Below are positions 26,789 to 34,580 of a stretch of DNA of 64,000 nt, piece by piece. Each line of letters starts with the position of its first letter. Within the stretch, counting starts at the first letter, position 1. This DNA comes from Variovorax jilinensis (lineage in GTDB: Bacteria; Pseudomonadota; Gammaproteobacteria; Burkholderiales; Burkholderiaceae_C): NCBI RefSeq assembly GCF_030316885.1, contig NZ_JASZYQ010000002.1, positions 690,001-754,000 on the forward strand. Direction: 5' to 3'. The notes below the pieces were generated by a model that was not told where the DNA came from, searched no databases, and saw nothing but the letters and a program-made list of their open reading frames with translations. Both the position numbers and the translations under genes were made by a program.

Positions 26789-27592
26789 TCAGGCGAGGAA
26801 GTCGCGCAGCGCGAACAGCACGGCGTCGGGTGCCTCGGCCATGAGGTCGTGGCCGGCCTCGACAGTCACCACCTTGCCATCCCTGGCCTTCTGCGTCAGC
26901 GTGCGCGCGGCGCGCGGCTGCGTCATCTGGTCCGATTCGCCGAGCAGGAACAGCACCGGGCACTGGAGCTGCGCGAGCGCCTGCTCGCCGTTCGCGTAGT
27001 CGTTGCAGGCCTTGAAGCCGATGTGGAACACGTTGGCGTCGCGGTTGCTTGCGAGCACGCGGCGCATCAGCGCCCGCGAGCTGCCGTAGAGCCAGGTACC
27101 CGGGCCCAGCGTGGAGGGCGGCGGCGCGAGCATCGAGTGCGAGAAGGTGTTGACCATCGCGATCGCGCGCTGCGGATCGTTGAGCGCGGCGTCGAGCAGC
27201 GCGGGCGAGACGGTCATCGGGTAGGCGGTGCCGACCATCGCGAGCTTCGTCACGCGCTGCGGCGCGCGCGCCGCGGCCTCGAGCGCGATCAGCGAGCCGA
27301 AGCTGTGGCCGACCAGCGCGGCGCGCTCGACGCCCACGGCGTCGAGCAGCGCGACCACGAAGTCCGCGGCCTGCTCGACCGTGGCAGGCGGCGGCCCCGC
27401 GCTGCGGCAGTGCCCCGGCAGGTCGACCGCGAGCACGTTCCAGCCGTGGTTGGCGAACCAGCGGCTCTGCAGGATCCAGACGCTGTGGTCGTTGAGCACG
27501 CCGTGGATGAAGAGCACCGTGGGCTTGGCCGCATCGAGCGGCTTGCCGCCGGTGTAGCAGTAGGTGGCGTGGCCGTTGACGAGGACTTCCAT
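26789..27592 (-). CDS. alpha/beta hydrolase
   Basis: A 267-residue serine hydrolase. The oxyanion region is 'LFIHGVLNDHSVW', the nucleophile elbow GHSFGS carries the serine, and a C-terminal EAGHDLM carries the histidine; the acid is probably in LGESDQM. Substrate unknown. Its ATG shares one base with the metY stop (TGATG); GTG at 27595 is an alternative start. Being coupled behind metY suggests the two are expressed together. Homologues of MetX (homoserine acetyltransferase) share this fold, but this protein is too short and divergent for that. Confidence 0.85.
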   Translation of the reverse strand: MEVLVNGHATYCYTGGKPLDAAKPTVLFIHGVLNDHSVWILQSRWFANHGWNVLAVDLPGHCRSAGPPPATVEQAADFVVALLDAVGVERAALVGHSFGSLIALEAAARAPQRVTKLAMVGTAYPMTVSPALLDAALNDPQRAIAMVNTFSHSMLAPPPSTLGPGTWLYGSSRALMRRVLASNRDANVFHIGFKACNDYANGEQALAQLQCPVLFLLGESDQMTQPRAARTLTQKARDGKVVTVEAGHDLMAEAPDAVLFALRDFLA

Positions 27593-28902
27593 CACGCACC
27601 CGCCTTCTCTGCGGCCTTCAGCGCGCGCTTGAGGTCGTCGATCAGGTCGGCCGGGTCCTCGAGTCCGATCGACAGCCGGATCGTGCCCTGCGAGATGCCG
27701 GCGCCCGCGAGCGCCTCGTCGGTCATGCGGAAGTGTGTGGTGCTGGCCGGATGGATCACGAGGCTGCGGCAGTCGCCGACGTTGGCCAGGTGGCTGAAGA
27801 TGCGCAGCGTCTCGATGAACTTCTTGCCCTGCTCGCGGTTGCCCTTGAGGTCGAAGCTGAACACCGCGCCGGCACCCTTGGCGCCGTGGCGCAGCAGCTT
27901 GTTGGCCAGCGCATGGCTCGGATGCGACTCGAGCAGCGGATGGCCCACGCGCGAGACGAAGGGATGCGCGGCCAGGAACTCGACCACCTTCTGCGTGTTG
28001 TCGATGTGGCGCTCCATGCGCAGCGGCAGCGTCTCGATGCCCTGCAGGATCAGCCAGGCCGTGTGCGGGCTCATCGAGGCGCCGAAGTCGCGCAGCCCCT
28101 CGCGGCGCGCGCGCAGCAGGAAGGCGCCGACCGTGCTCTCCTCGCTGAAGACCATGTTGTGGAAGCCGTCGTAGGCCTGGGTCAGTTCGGCGAACTTGCC
28201 CGAGCGCTCCCAGTCGAAGCTGCCCGAATCGACCACCACGCCGCCGATCACGGTGCCGTGGCCCGAGAGGAACTTGGTGGCCGAGTGGTAGACCAGGTCG
28301 GCGCCCCAGTCGAAGGGCTTGATGAGGTAGGGCGAGGTCAGCGTCGAATCGACCAGCAGTGGCACGCCGGCCGCGTGCGCGATGTCGCTCACCGCCGGGA
28401 TGTCGAGCACGTCGAGGCCCGGATTGCCGACGGTCTCGCCGAACAGCAGCTTGGTCTCGGGCCGGATCGCGGCGCGCCAGCCGTCGAGGTCGTCGGGCTT
28501 GACAAAGGTGGTGGCGATGCCGAAGCGCCGCATCGTGTAGTGCAGCAGGTTCTGCGAGCCTCCGTAGAGCGCGGTGCTCGCGACGATGTGCGAGCCGGCA
28601 CCCATCAGGGTGGCGACCGACAGGTGCAGCGCGGCCTGGCCGCTCGCGGTCGCGATCGCGCCGATGCCGCCTTCGAGCGCGGCCACGCGCTGCTCGAGCA
28701 CCGCGTTGGTCGGATTGCTGATGCGCGAATAGACATGGCCCGCGCGTTCGAGGTTGAACAGCGCGGCCGCATGGTCGCTCGATTCGAAGACGAACGAGGT
28801 CGTGAGATGGATCGGCACCGCGCGCGCGCCGGTGACGGGGTCGGGGGCAGCGCCGGCATGCAATGCCAGCGTGTCGAAGCCGGGGTCTGAGTAACCGGAC
28901 AT
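27592..28902 (-). CDS. metY: O-acetylhomoserine sulfhydrylase
   Basis: A 436-residue PLP enzyme of the Cys/Met metabolism family that makes homocysteine from O-acetylhomoserine and sulfide. The N-terminus 'FDTLALHAGAAPDPVTGARA', the Tyr-containing HVYSRISNPTNAVLE and the PLP lysine in SATKFLSGHG fit MetY rather than MetB/MetZ, as does the length above 420. An alternative name is O-acetylhomoserine aminocarboxypropyltransferase. It lies divergently from the CBS-domain gene, and the 136-base gap holds a GC-rich dyad around 28940-28965. Confidence 0.92.
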   Translation of the reverse strand: MSGYSDPGFDTLALHAGAAPDPVTGARAVPIHLTTSFVFESSDHAAALFNLERAGHVYSRISNPTNAVLEQRVAALEGGIGAIATASGQAALHLSVATLMGAGSHIVASTALYGGSQNLLHYTMRRFGIATTFVKPDDLDGWRAAIRPETKLLFGETVGNPGLDVLDIPAVSDIAHAAGVPLLVDSTLTSPYLIKPFDWGADLVYHSATKFLSGHGTVIGGVVVDSGSFDWERSGKFAELTQAYDGFHNMVFSEESTVGAFLLRARREGLRDFGASMSPHTAWLILQGIETLPLRMERHIDNTQKVVEFLAAHPFVSRVGHPLLESHPSHALANKLLRHGAKGAGAVFSFDLKGNREQGKKFIETLRIFSHLANVGDCRSLVIHPASTTHFRMTDEALAGAGISQGTIRLSIGLEDPADLIDDLKRALKAAEKAGA

Positions 28903-29038
28903 GAGCGCCTTTCGAAGTCGTTTCTGCAATGCTCCGTTACGCGCGCGGCCTCGGCGGCGCGCGCGCAGCGGTGATTCGGGCGGCCATTGTGGGCTATATT
29001 CAAAACGGCACGCCGCCGAGCAAGTGAGGAGCATTTCG

Positions 29039-29494
29039 ATGAAGGTCAGCGACATCCTGCGGGTCAAGGGCAGCACGCTCTACACCGTCATGCCAGACGA
29101 ACCCCTGGCCCATGCAGTCAACATCATGGCCGAGAAGGACATCGGTTCGCTGGTCGTCATGGAGCATGGCGACCTGGTCGGCATGCTGACCTTCCGCGAG
29201 GTGATCCTGGCCATCGTCGCCAATGGCGGGCAGGTCGGCGGCACGCAGGTGCGCAAGGCGATGGACGACCATCCCGTGACCTGCACGCTCGAGACCGACC
29301 TCGACGAGATCCGCCGCATCATGCTCGAGCGCCACGCGCGCTACATGCCGGTGATGGACAAGCGGATGCTGATGGGCGTGATCAGCTTCTACGACGTCGC
29401 CAAGGCCGTGGTGGACAGCCAGAACTTCGAGAACAAGATGCTCAAGGCCTACATCCGCGACTGGCCCGAAGAGCCGACCGACTCGGCGCCCTGA
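29039..29494 (+). CDS. CBS-domain pair protein
   Basis: A 151-residue soluble protein that consists of two CBS motifs (about 5-65 and 75-135) with no attached catalytic domain. CBS pairs usually bind adenine nucleotides and regulate partners. The motif endings GMLTFREVI and GVISFYDVA are visible. GTGAGGAG is well placed before the ATG. TATATT at about 28995-29000 could be its -10 box. It stands alone. Confidence 0.88.
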   Translation: MKVSDILRVKGSTLYTVMPDEPLAHAVNIMAEKDIGSLVVMEHGDLVGMLTFREVILAIVANGGQVGGTQVRKAMDDHPVTCTLETDLDEIRRIMLERHARYMPVMDKRMLMGVISFYDVAKAVVDSQNFENKMLKAYIRDWPEEPTDSAP

Positions 29495-29527
29495 CGCCGA
29501 CGCCTTCCCCGAAGCCCTGCGGGGCGC

Positions 29528-30745
29528 CTAGTGCAGTTCCTGCGCCGTGTGGATCATCTCCCGCACGCGCGGATAGATCTGCGTGTTCCACTTGCTGCCG
29601 CTGAAGACGCCGTAGTGCCCGACGCCGGCCTGCAGGTGGTGGGTCTTGAGGTACGGACGGACGCCAGTGCAGAGATCCTGCGCGGCGACGGTCTGGCCGA
29701 CCGCGCAGATGTCGTCGCGTTCGCCCTCTACCGTCATCAGCGCGGTTCGGCGAATGGCGGACGGATCGACCTTCCGCGCGCCGACCGTCAGCTCGCCGCG
29801 CGGCAGGTCGTAGGTCTGGAAGACGCGCTCCACGGTCTCCAGATAGAACTCCGCCGGCAGGTCGTTGACCGCGAGGTACTCCTCGTAGAAGTTGCGGATC
29901 GTGGCGGCCTGCTCGAACTCGCCCTCCACCAGGTGGTGGTAGAGCTTCTTGAACTGTTCCTTGTGGCGCTCGGGGTTCATGCTCATGAACGCGCTGAGCT
30001 GCAGGAAGCCCGGGTAGACGCGCCGCATCATGCCCGCGTGCGGCCACGGCACCCGGCTGATGAGGTTGCGCTCGAACCACCTGATGGGCTTGTCGGTCGC
30101 GAGCTTGTTGACCGCGGTCGGGTTGATCCGGCAGTCGACCGGGCCGGCCATCAGCGTGAGGCTCAGCGGCGCGGCCGCGTTGTCGTCCTCCGCCATGAGC
30201 GAGGTGGCTGCCAGCGCCGCCACGCAGGGCTGGCACACCGCCACCATGTGCGCCCCCGGCCCGATGGCCTCGAGGAAGCTCACGAGCTGCAGCGTGTAGT
30301 CGTCGAGGCCGAAGCCGCCGTTCCACAAGGGCACGTCGCGCGCGTTGTGCCAGTCGGTCAGATAGACGTCGTGGTCGCGCAGCAGCGTGCGCACCGTTTC
30401 GCGCAGCAGGGTCGCGAAGTGGCCCGACAACGGTGCGGCCAGGAGCACCTTGGGCTGCACCGCCTTGGTGTCCTTGCGAAAGTGCAGCAGGGTGCCGAAG
30501 GGTGCGACGAGGGTCACTTCCTCGTGGACTGCGACTTCCTGGCCTTCCGACTGCACGCTCGTGATGCCGTAGTCGGGCCGCGTGTGCGTCAGCCGCATGT
30601 GCGCGTAGACGTCGAGCGCCGCCGCGATCCGGCGCGATGCGCTCCGATCGGGCTTGGAATCCCACGCGCCCTTGCCGAGGAACTGGGCTGCAAGCCGGGA
30701 CGGCGAAAGCAGGTCGGTATTGGTTTGATAGGCCCGGTACAGCAT
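29528..30745 (-). CDS. phaZ: intracellular polyhydroxyalkanoate depolymerase
   Basis: A 405-residue cytoplasmic enzyme that mobilises native PHB granules. It has no signal peptide, and the start MLYRAYQTNTDLL is typical. The lipase-like box has cysteine instead of serine (AVCQPC, first Cys about C171), as in Ralstonia PhaZ1. The catalytic His is likely in GVGHYGVFSG, and the Asp in GERDDIC. Divergent from the GST gene, with 115 bases between. Its presence implies that the organism stores PHB. Confidence 0.93.
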   Translation of the reverse strand: MLYRAYQTNTDLLSPSRLAAQFLGKGAWDSKPDRSASRRIAAALDVYAHMRLTHTRPDYGITSVQSEGQEVAVHEEVTLVAPFGTLLHFRKDTKAVQPKVLLAAPLSGHFATLLRETVRTLLRDHDVYLTDWHNARDVPLWNGGFGLDDYTLQLVSFLEAIGPGAHMVAVCQPCVAALAATSLMAEDDNAAAPLSLTLMAGPVDCRINPTAVNKLATDKPIRWFERNLISRVPWPHAGMMRRVYPGFLQLSAFMSMNPERHKEQFKKLYHHLVEGEFEQAATIRNFYEEYLAVNDLPAEFYLETVERVFQTYDLPRGELTVGARKVDPSAIRRTALMTVEGERDDICAVGQTVAAQDLCTGVRPYLKTHHLQAGVGHYGVFSGSKWNTQIYPRVREMIHTAQELH

Positions 30746-30803
30746 GTAACGGGTACAGGCAAGTTGCGGGCCAAGCGCTGCGCGCGCCGCAGAGATGCAC
30801 TGT

Positions 30804-30819
30804 TCTGGCACAGGGCTTG
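30804..30819 (+). promoter_or_regulatory. near-consensus sigma-54 promoter before the GST gene
   Basis: TGGCACAGGGCTTGCA matches TGGCACG-N4-TTGCA at every position except the seventh, with exact spacing. A transcript would start near 30831, about 30 bases before the GST start codon. No clear enhancer site was identified upstream. Confidence 0.6.
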
Positions 30820-30860
30820 CACACGTGCAGTTGCCGATCCGGCAGCCCAGGAGTGTCAGC

Positions 30861-31517
30861 ATGGCCAAACCAGTCCTCACCATCAGCAGCAAGAACTACG
30901 GCGCATGGTCGCTGCGCGGCTGGCTGATGTGCCGCCTTGCCGGCCTGGACTTCAGCGAGAAGATCATTCCGCCCGACGATCCGGCCATGAAGGCCGAGAT
31001 GCTGCTGCTGTCGTCCTCGATGCTGGTGCCTTCGCTGCAGCACGGCAGCATCAAGGTGTGGGACACGCTGGCGATCGGCGAATACCTCAACGAGATCAAG
31101 CCCAAGGCAGGCCTGCTGCCGGCCGATGCCGCGGCGCGTGCGCACTGCCGCGCGATCAGCGGCGAGATGCACTCGGGCTTCAGCGCGATGCGCAGTTCGC
31201 TGCCGATGAACGCCAAGGCCAGGTTCCCGAGCTTCAAGATCTGGTCGCGCGCCCAGACCGACATCGACCGCGTGGTCGCGATCTGGCGCGAATGCCTGAA
31301 GGCCTACGGCGGGCCCTATCTGTTCGGCAAGCAGCCCTGCCTGGCCGATGCGATGTACGCGCCCGTGGTCACGCGCTTCATCACCTACGACGTCAAGCTC
31401 GACGCCGCCTGCACCAGCTACTGCAAGCGGATCATGGAACTGCCCGCCATGCAGGAATGGTTGAAGGCGGCCAAGCAGGAGCCCGACGAGATCGACGAGC
31501 TCGACGCCGAGTTCTGA
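30861..31517 (+). CDS. glutathione S-transferase family protein
   Basis: A 218-residue cytosolic GST. The N-terminal thioredoxin-like domain carries SSKNYGAWSLRGW and SSSMLVPSLQHG (cis-Pro, glutathione gamma-glutamyl site), followed by IGEYLNEIKP. The C-terminal helical domain has GPYLFGKQPCLADAM. Substrate unknown. AGGAG lies close upstream of the ATG. A sigma-54-like promoter lies in the leader, unusual for a GST. Divergent from phaZ. Confidence 0.88.
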   Translation: MAKPVLTISSKNYGAWSLRGWLMCRLAGLDFSEKIIPPDDPAMKAEMLLLSSSMLVPSLQHGSIKVWDTLAIGEYLNEIKPKAGLLPADAAARAHCRAISGEMHSGFSAMRSSLPMNAKARFPSFKIWSRAQTDIDRVVAIWRECLKAYGGPYLFGKQPCLADAMYAPVVTRFITYDVKLDAACTSYCKRIMELPAMQEWLKAAKQEPDEIDELDAEF

Positions 31518-31534
31518 GCCGCGTCGACGAGTGC

Positions 31535-31894
31535 TCAGCCGGCCGCCGACCGGCCGAACATGCGCAGGTCGAGCGGCCATTCGTTGCCGAGCCACATGGC
31601 GTGCGCCGTGTGATCGAGCAGGTCGTCGCCCGTGAGTCCGTGCACGAACACGTCCATCGATCCTCGGCGCGCCTCGAGCCAGGGAATGACGCGGTCGAAC
31701 GCCGCAGCGTCGAAGGCGAGCTGGCAGCTCCATTGCGGGTGCGGGCCCACGGGGCGCTCGTGCACGCGGCCGACCGCCACCGGAAGTTCGCGCCCGGCCG
31801 CTTCGGCCAGCTCGCGCGCGAGGGCCAGCGTGTCCGGGCCGAAGTAGAGGTGGGCGTGGTAGTGGGGGTAGAGGTTCTCGGGTCGGCGCGGCAT
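31535..31894 (-). CDS. DOPA 4,5-dioxygenase family protein
   Basis: A 119-residue protein of the small DOPA 4,5-dioxygenase-like family. Metal-binding histidines are visible in 'YHAHLYF' near the N-terminus, in GPHPQW and in DHTAHAMWLG. Ring-cleavage of catecholic substrates is the family namesake, but most bacterial members are uncharacterised. The start at 31894 (MPRRPENLY) is preferred; the frame is open for 26 more codons. Divergent from the radical-SAM gene, across a gap containing a LexA box. Confidence 0.82.
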   Translation of the reverse strand: MPRRPENLYPHYHAHLYFGPDTLALARELAEAAGRELPVAVGRVHERPVGPHPQWSCQLAFDAAAFDRVIPWLEARRGSMDVFVHGLTGDDLLDHTAHAMWLGNEWPLDLRMFGRSAAG

Positions 31895-32004
31895 GGGGTG
31901 GAATGCTTGTGGGGCGACAACGGCATCGCCGCCTCGCATCGACACTATCCCAATTCTTGAACGCTGCAACAACCGCTTTCACCGCTCGGTTTGGAATCGT
32001 GAAA

Positions 32005-32024
32005 TACTGTTGTTTCATACAGTA
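32005..32024 (+). promoter_or_regulatory. LexA (SOS) box before the radical-SAM gene
   Basis: TACTGT-N8-ACAGTA is a perfect match to the CTGT-N8-ACAG operator used by gamma- and betaproteobacterial LexA, including the flanking TA pairs. It ends 14 bases before the ATG of the radical-SAM gene, where it would overlap the promoter. Confidence 0.85.
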
Positions 32025-32038
32025 TCGAGATCGATGTC

Positions 32039-33127
32039 ATGGCCGATGCCTTCATCCCCCTGCACGCCCTCAAGGGCCGCGGCGCGGCCTCGCGGCTGGC
32101 GCATCGTTTCGAGCGCGACCAGCGCGCCGCCTTCGACGACGGCTGGGGCACGCTCGAGGAGAGCGAGGCCGAAGCGCTGCCGCCGCTGCAGACCGAGGTG
32201 CGCTTCGAGGATGCCAGGTCGGTGCTGGGCGAGAACGACTCGCCCGACATTCCCTTCGACCGTTCGCTCAATCCCTACCGGGGCTGCGAACACGGCTGCA
32301 TCTACTGCTTCGCGCGGCCCACGCACAGCTATCTCAACCTCTCGCCGGGCCTCGACTTCGAGACCCGGCTGATCGCCAAGCGCAACATCGCCGAGGTGCT
32401 GCGCGTCGAACTCGGCCGCCGCAACTACCGGCCGAGCCAGATCGCGATCGGCACCGCCACCGACTGCTACCAGCCGATCGAGCGCGAGCTGCGGCTCACG
32501 CGCTCGGTGATCGAGGTGCTGAAGGAGACCCGCCATCCCTTCGCCCTGGTGACCAAGTCGAGCGCGGTCGAGCACGATCTCGACCTGATCGCGCCGATGG
32601 CGGCCGACCGGCTCGCCGCGGTCTACGTCACGATCACCACGCTCGACGGCGAGCTCGCGCGCAAGCTCGAGCCGCGCGCCGCGGCGCCGCACCGGCGGCT
32701 GCGCACGCTGCGCACCCTGGCCGATGCCGGCGTGCCGGTCGGCGTCAGCGTGGCGCCGCAGATTCCCTTCGTCACCGAGGACATGGAACAGGTCCTCGAG
32801 GCGGCCTGGGAGGCCGGGGCGCGCAGCGCCTTCTACACCGTGATCCGCTTGCCCTGGGAGGTCGCGCCGCTGTTCAAGCAGTGGCTCGAACTGCACTATC
32901 CGCAGCGCGCCGGCCGCATCATGGCGCGCATCCGCGAGATGCGCGGCGGCCGCGACTACGACGCCGATTTCGCCACGCGGATGAAGGGCAGCGGGCTGTG
33001 GGCCGACCTGATCCGCCAGCGCTTCGAGAAGGCGACCCACCGCATCGGCTTCAACCGGGAGCGCATCGCGCTCGACCTCAGCGCGTTCCGACCACCTGGC
33101 GCAGCGGGGCAGGGCAGCCTGTTCTAG
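32039..33127 (+). CDS. PA0069-family radical SAM protein (SplB-like)
   Basis: A 362-residue radical-SAM enzyme. The [4Fe-4S] cluster motif is GCEHGCIYCFARPTH, preceded by SLNPYRGC. 'QIAIGTATDCYQPIE' and 'VTKSSAVEHDLDLI' are typical of the group related to spore photoproduct lyase. Its substrate is unproven. By my recall the P. aeruginosa namesake belongs to the SOS regulon, which agrees with the LexA box upstream here. The last 50 bases overlap the 3' end of the convergent efflux gene. Confidence 0.88.
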   Translation: MADAFIPLHALKGRGAASRLAHRFERDQRAAFDDGWGTLEESEAEALPPLQTEVRFEDARSVLGENDSPDIPFDRSLNPYRGCEHGCIYCFARPTHSYLNLSPGLDFETRLIAKRNIAEVLRVELGRRNYRPSQIAIGTATDCYQPIERELRLTRSVIEVLKETRHPFALVTKSSAVEHDLDLIAPMAADRLAAVYVTITTLDGELARKLEPRAAAPHRRLRTLRTLADAGVPVGVSVAPQIPFVTEDMEQVLEAAWEAGARSAFYTVIRLPWEVAPLFKQWLELHYPQRAGRIMARIREMRGGRDYDADFATRMKGSGLWADLIRQRFEKATHRIGFNRERIALDLSAFRPPGAAGQGSLF

Positions 33128-34580
33128 CGAGCGCGTCGGCGTTGCCGCTGCCGCCGCGCGGCTCGACGCCGCACCAGTCGCCGCCCAGCGCCTTCACGAG
33201 AAACACCGAGCCGAGCATGCGCTGGCCCGAGAGCTGCGCCGACTGTCGCTCGATGTTGAGCAGCGCCTGCTGCGCCGTGATGACGTCGAGGTACGTGGTG
33301 GCGCCGCCCTCGTAGCGGCTGGCCGACATCTCGAGCACGCGGCGCGCGCTGGCGACCGCGGCCTGCGATTGCGCGGACGCGCTCTCGAGCGCGGCCAGGC
33401 TCGTGATGCCGTCCTCGGCCTCCTGCATCGCGGTCAGCACCACGCGGCGGTAGCTCGCGACCGTGGCGTCGTAGCCGGCGCGCGTGAAGTCGACATTGGC
33501 CCGGATGCGCCCGCCGTCGAAGATGCTCTGCGTGGCCGAGACACCGATCGACCACAGCACGCTCTGGGCATCGAACAGGGTCGAGAGGCTGCGGCTGTCG
33601 ACGCCGCCCGTGGGCAGCAGGTTGACGCTCGGATAGAAGGCCGCCGTGGCGACGCCGATCTGCGCATTGGCCGCGGCCATCGCGCGCTCGGCCGCGGCGA
33701 CGTCGGGCCGGCGTTCGAGCGCATCAGAGGGCACGCCGAGCGGGATCGGCGGCGGCCTGAGCGGCCTGACGTCGGGCGCGAGCGAGAAGTTGGGCGCGGG
33801 CGTCCCCGTGAGCGTGGCGATCGCATGCTCGAACAGCGCGCGCTGGCGCTTGAGCAGCGAGACCTGCGTGAGCGTGTTGTCGAGCAGCGCCTGCTGCTGG
33901 GCGACGTCGAGGCCCGACACGGCGCCGCCTTCGTGGCGGTCGGTCACGAACTGCAGGGCCCGCTGCTGCAGCTCGATCGAGCGCGACACCACGTCGAGCT
34001 CGAGGTCGATGGCCCGCAGGTTGAAGTAGTTCGACGCCAGGTCCGCGGTCAGCAGCAGCCGGGTGTTCTCGAGGTCGGCGGCCGACTGCTCGGCCGAGGC
34101 CGTCGCGCCCTCGACGCTGCGCTGCACGCGGCCCGCGAGATCGAGTTCGTAGCTGGCGTTGAGCAGCAGCGCGAAGTCGTTCTGCACGGTCGAATAGTTG
34201 CTCGCCGTGTAGTTGGTGAGCGGCCGGTTGGCCGAGATCTTGAGACGCGAGGCGCGGGCGCCGAGCCCCACCTGCGGGTAGAGCGCCGATTCGGCGCCCG
34301 CGAGCGTGGCGCGCGCCTGGTTGAGCCGCGCACTCGCGATCGCGAGCGAGGGGTTGCCCGCCAGCGCCTTCAGCTGAAGTGCATCGAGCGTGGGGTCGCC
34401 GAACCGCAGCCACCACGGGCCCTTGGCCTCGGCATCGCTGGGCGAGGCCTGGCGCCAGGGCTGCTCGAGTTGCCAGCTCACGGGCACCTCGACCTCGGGC
34501 TTGCGGTAGTCGGGCCCGGCCACGCAACCGGCCAGCAGCGCCGCAGCGAGCGCGACCGACGTCACCCTCGCCAGCGTCAC
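33078..34580 (-). CDS. RND efflux outer-membrane factor (NodT family)
   Basis: A 500-residue outer-membrane lipoprotein channel of the TolC/OprM type. The lipobox LLAGC lies around residues 15-19, followed by two outer-membrane-efflux repeats with long coiled helices. The end LVKALGGDW is the usual family C-terminus, but here about 30 extra residues follow and lie in the overlap with the radical-SAM gene. It is the last gene of the permease-adaptor-channel operon; its ATG overlaps the adaptor stop by four bases. Confidence 0.92.
   Translation of the reverse strand: MTLARVTSVALAAALLAGCVAGPDYRKPEVEVPVSWQLEQPWRQASPSDAEAKGPWWLRFGDPTLDALQLKALAGNPSLAIASARLNQARATLAGAESALYPQVGLGARASRLKISANRPLTNYTASNYSTVQNDFALLLNASYELDLAGRVQRSVEGATASAEQSAADLENTRLLLTADLASNYFNLRAIDLELDVVSRSIELQQRALQFVTDRHEGGAVSGLDVAQQQALLDNTLTQVSLLKRQRALFEHAIATLTGTPAPNFSLAPDVRPLRPPPIPLGVPSDALERRPDVAAAERAMAAANAQIGVATAAFYPSVNLLPTGGVDSRSLSTLFDAQSVLWSIGVSATQSIFDGGRIRANVDFTRAGYDATVASYRRVVLTAMQEAEDGITSLAALESASAQSQAAVASARRVLEMSASRYEGGATTYLDVITAQQALLNIERQSAQLSGQRMLGSVFLVKALGGDWCGVEPRGGSGNADALARTGCPAPLRQVVGTR

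Noticed and set aside
28935..28970. CG-alternating tract between metY and the CBS gene, possible Z-DNA or operator
   Set aside because: Short GC-alternating runs are frequent at this base composition; no second copy or clear dyad of operator quality.
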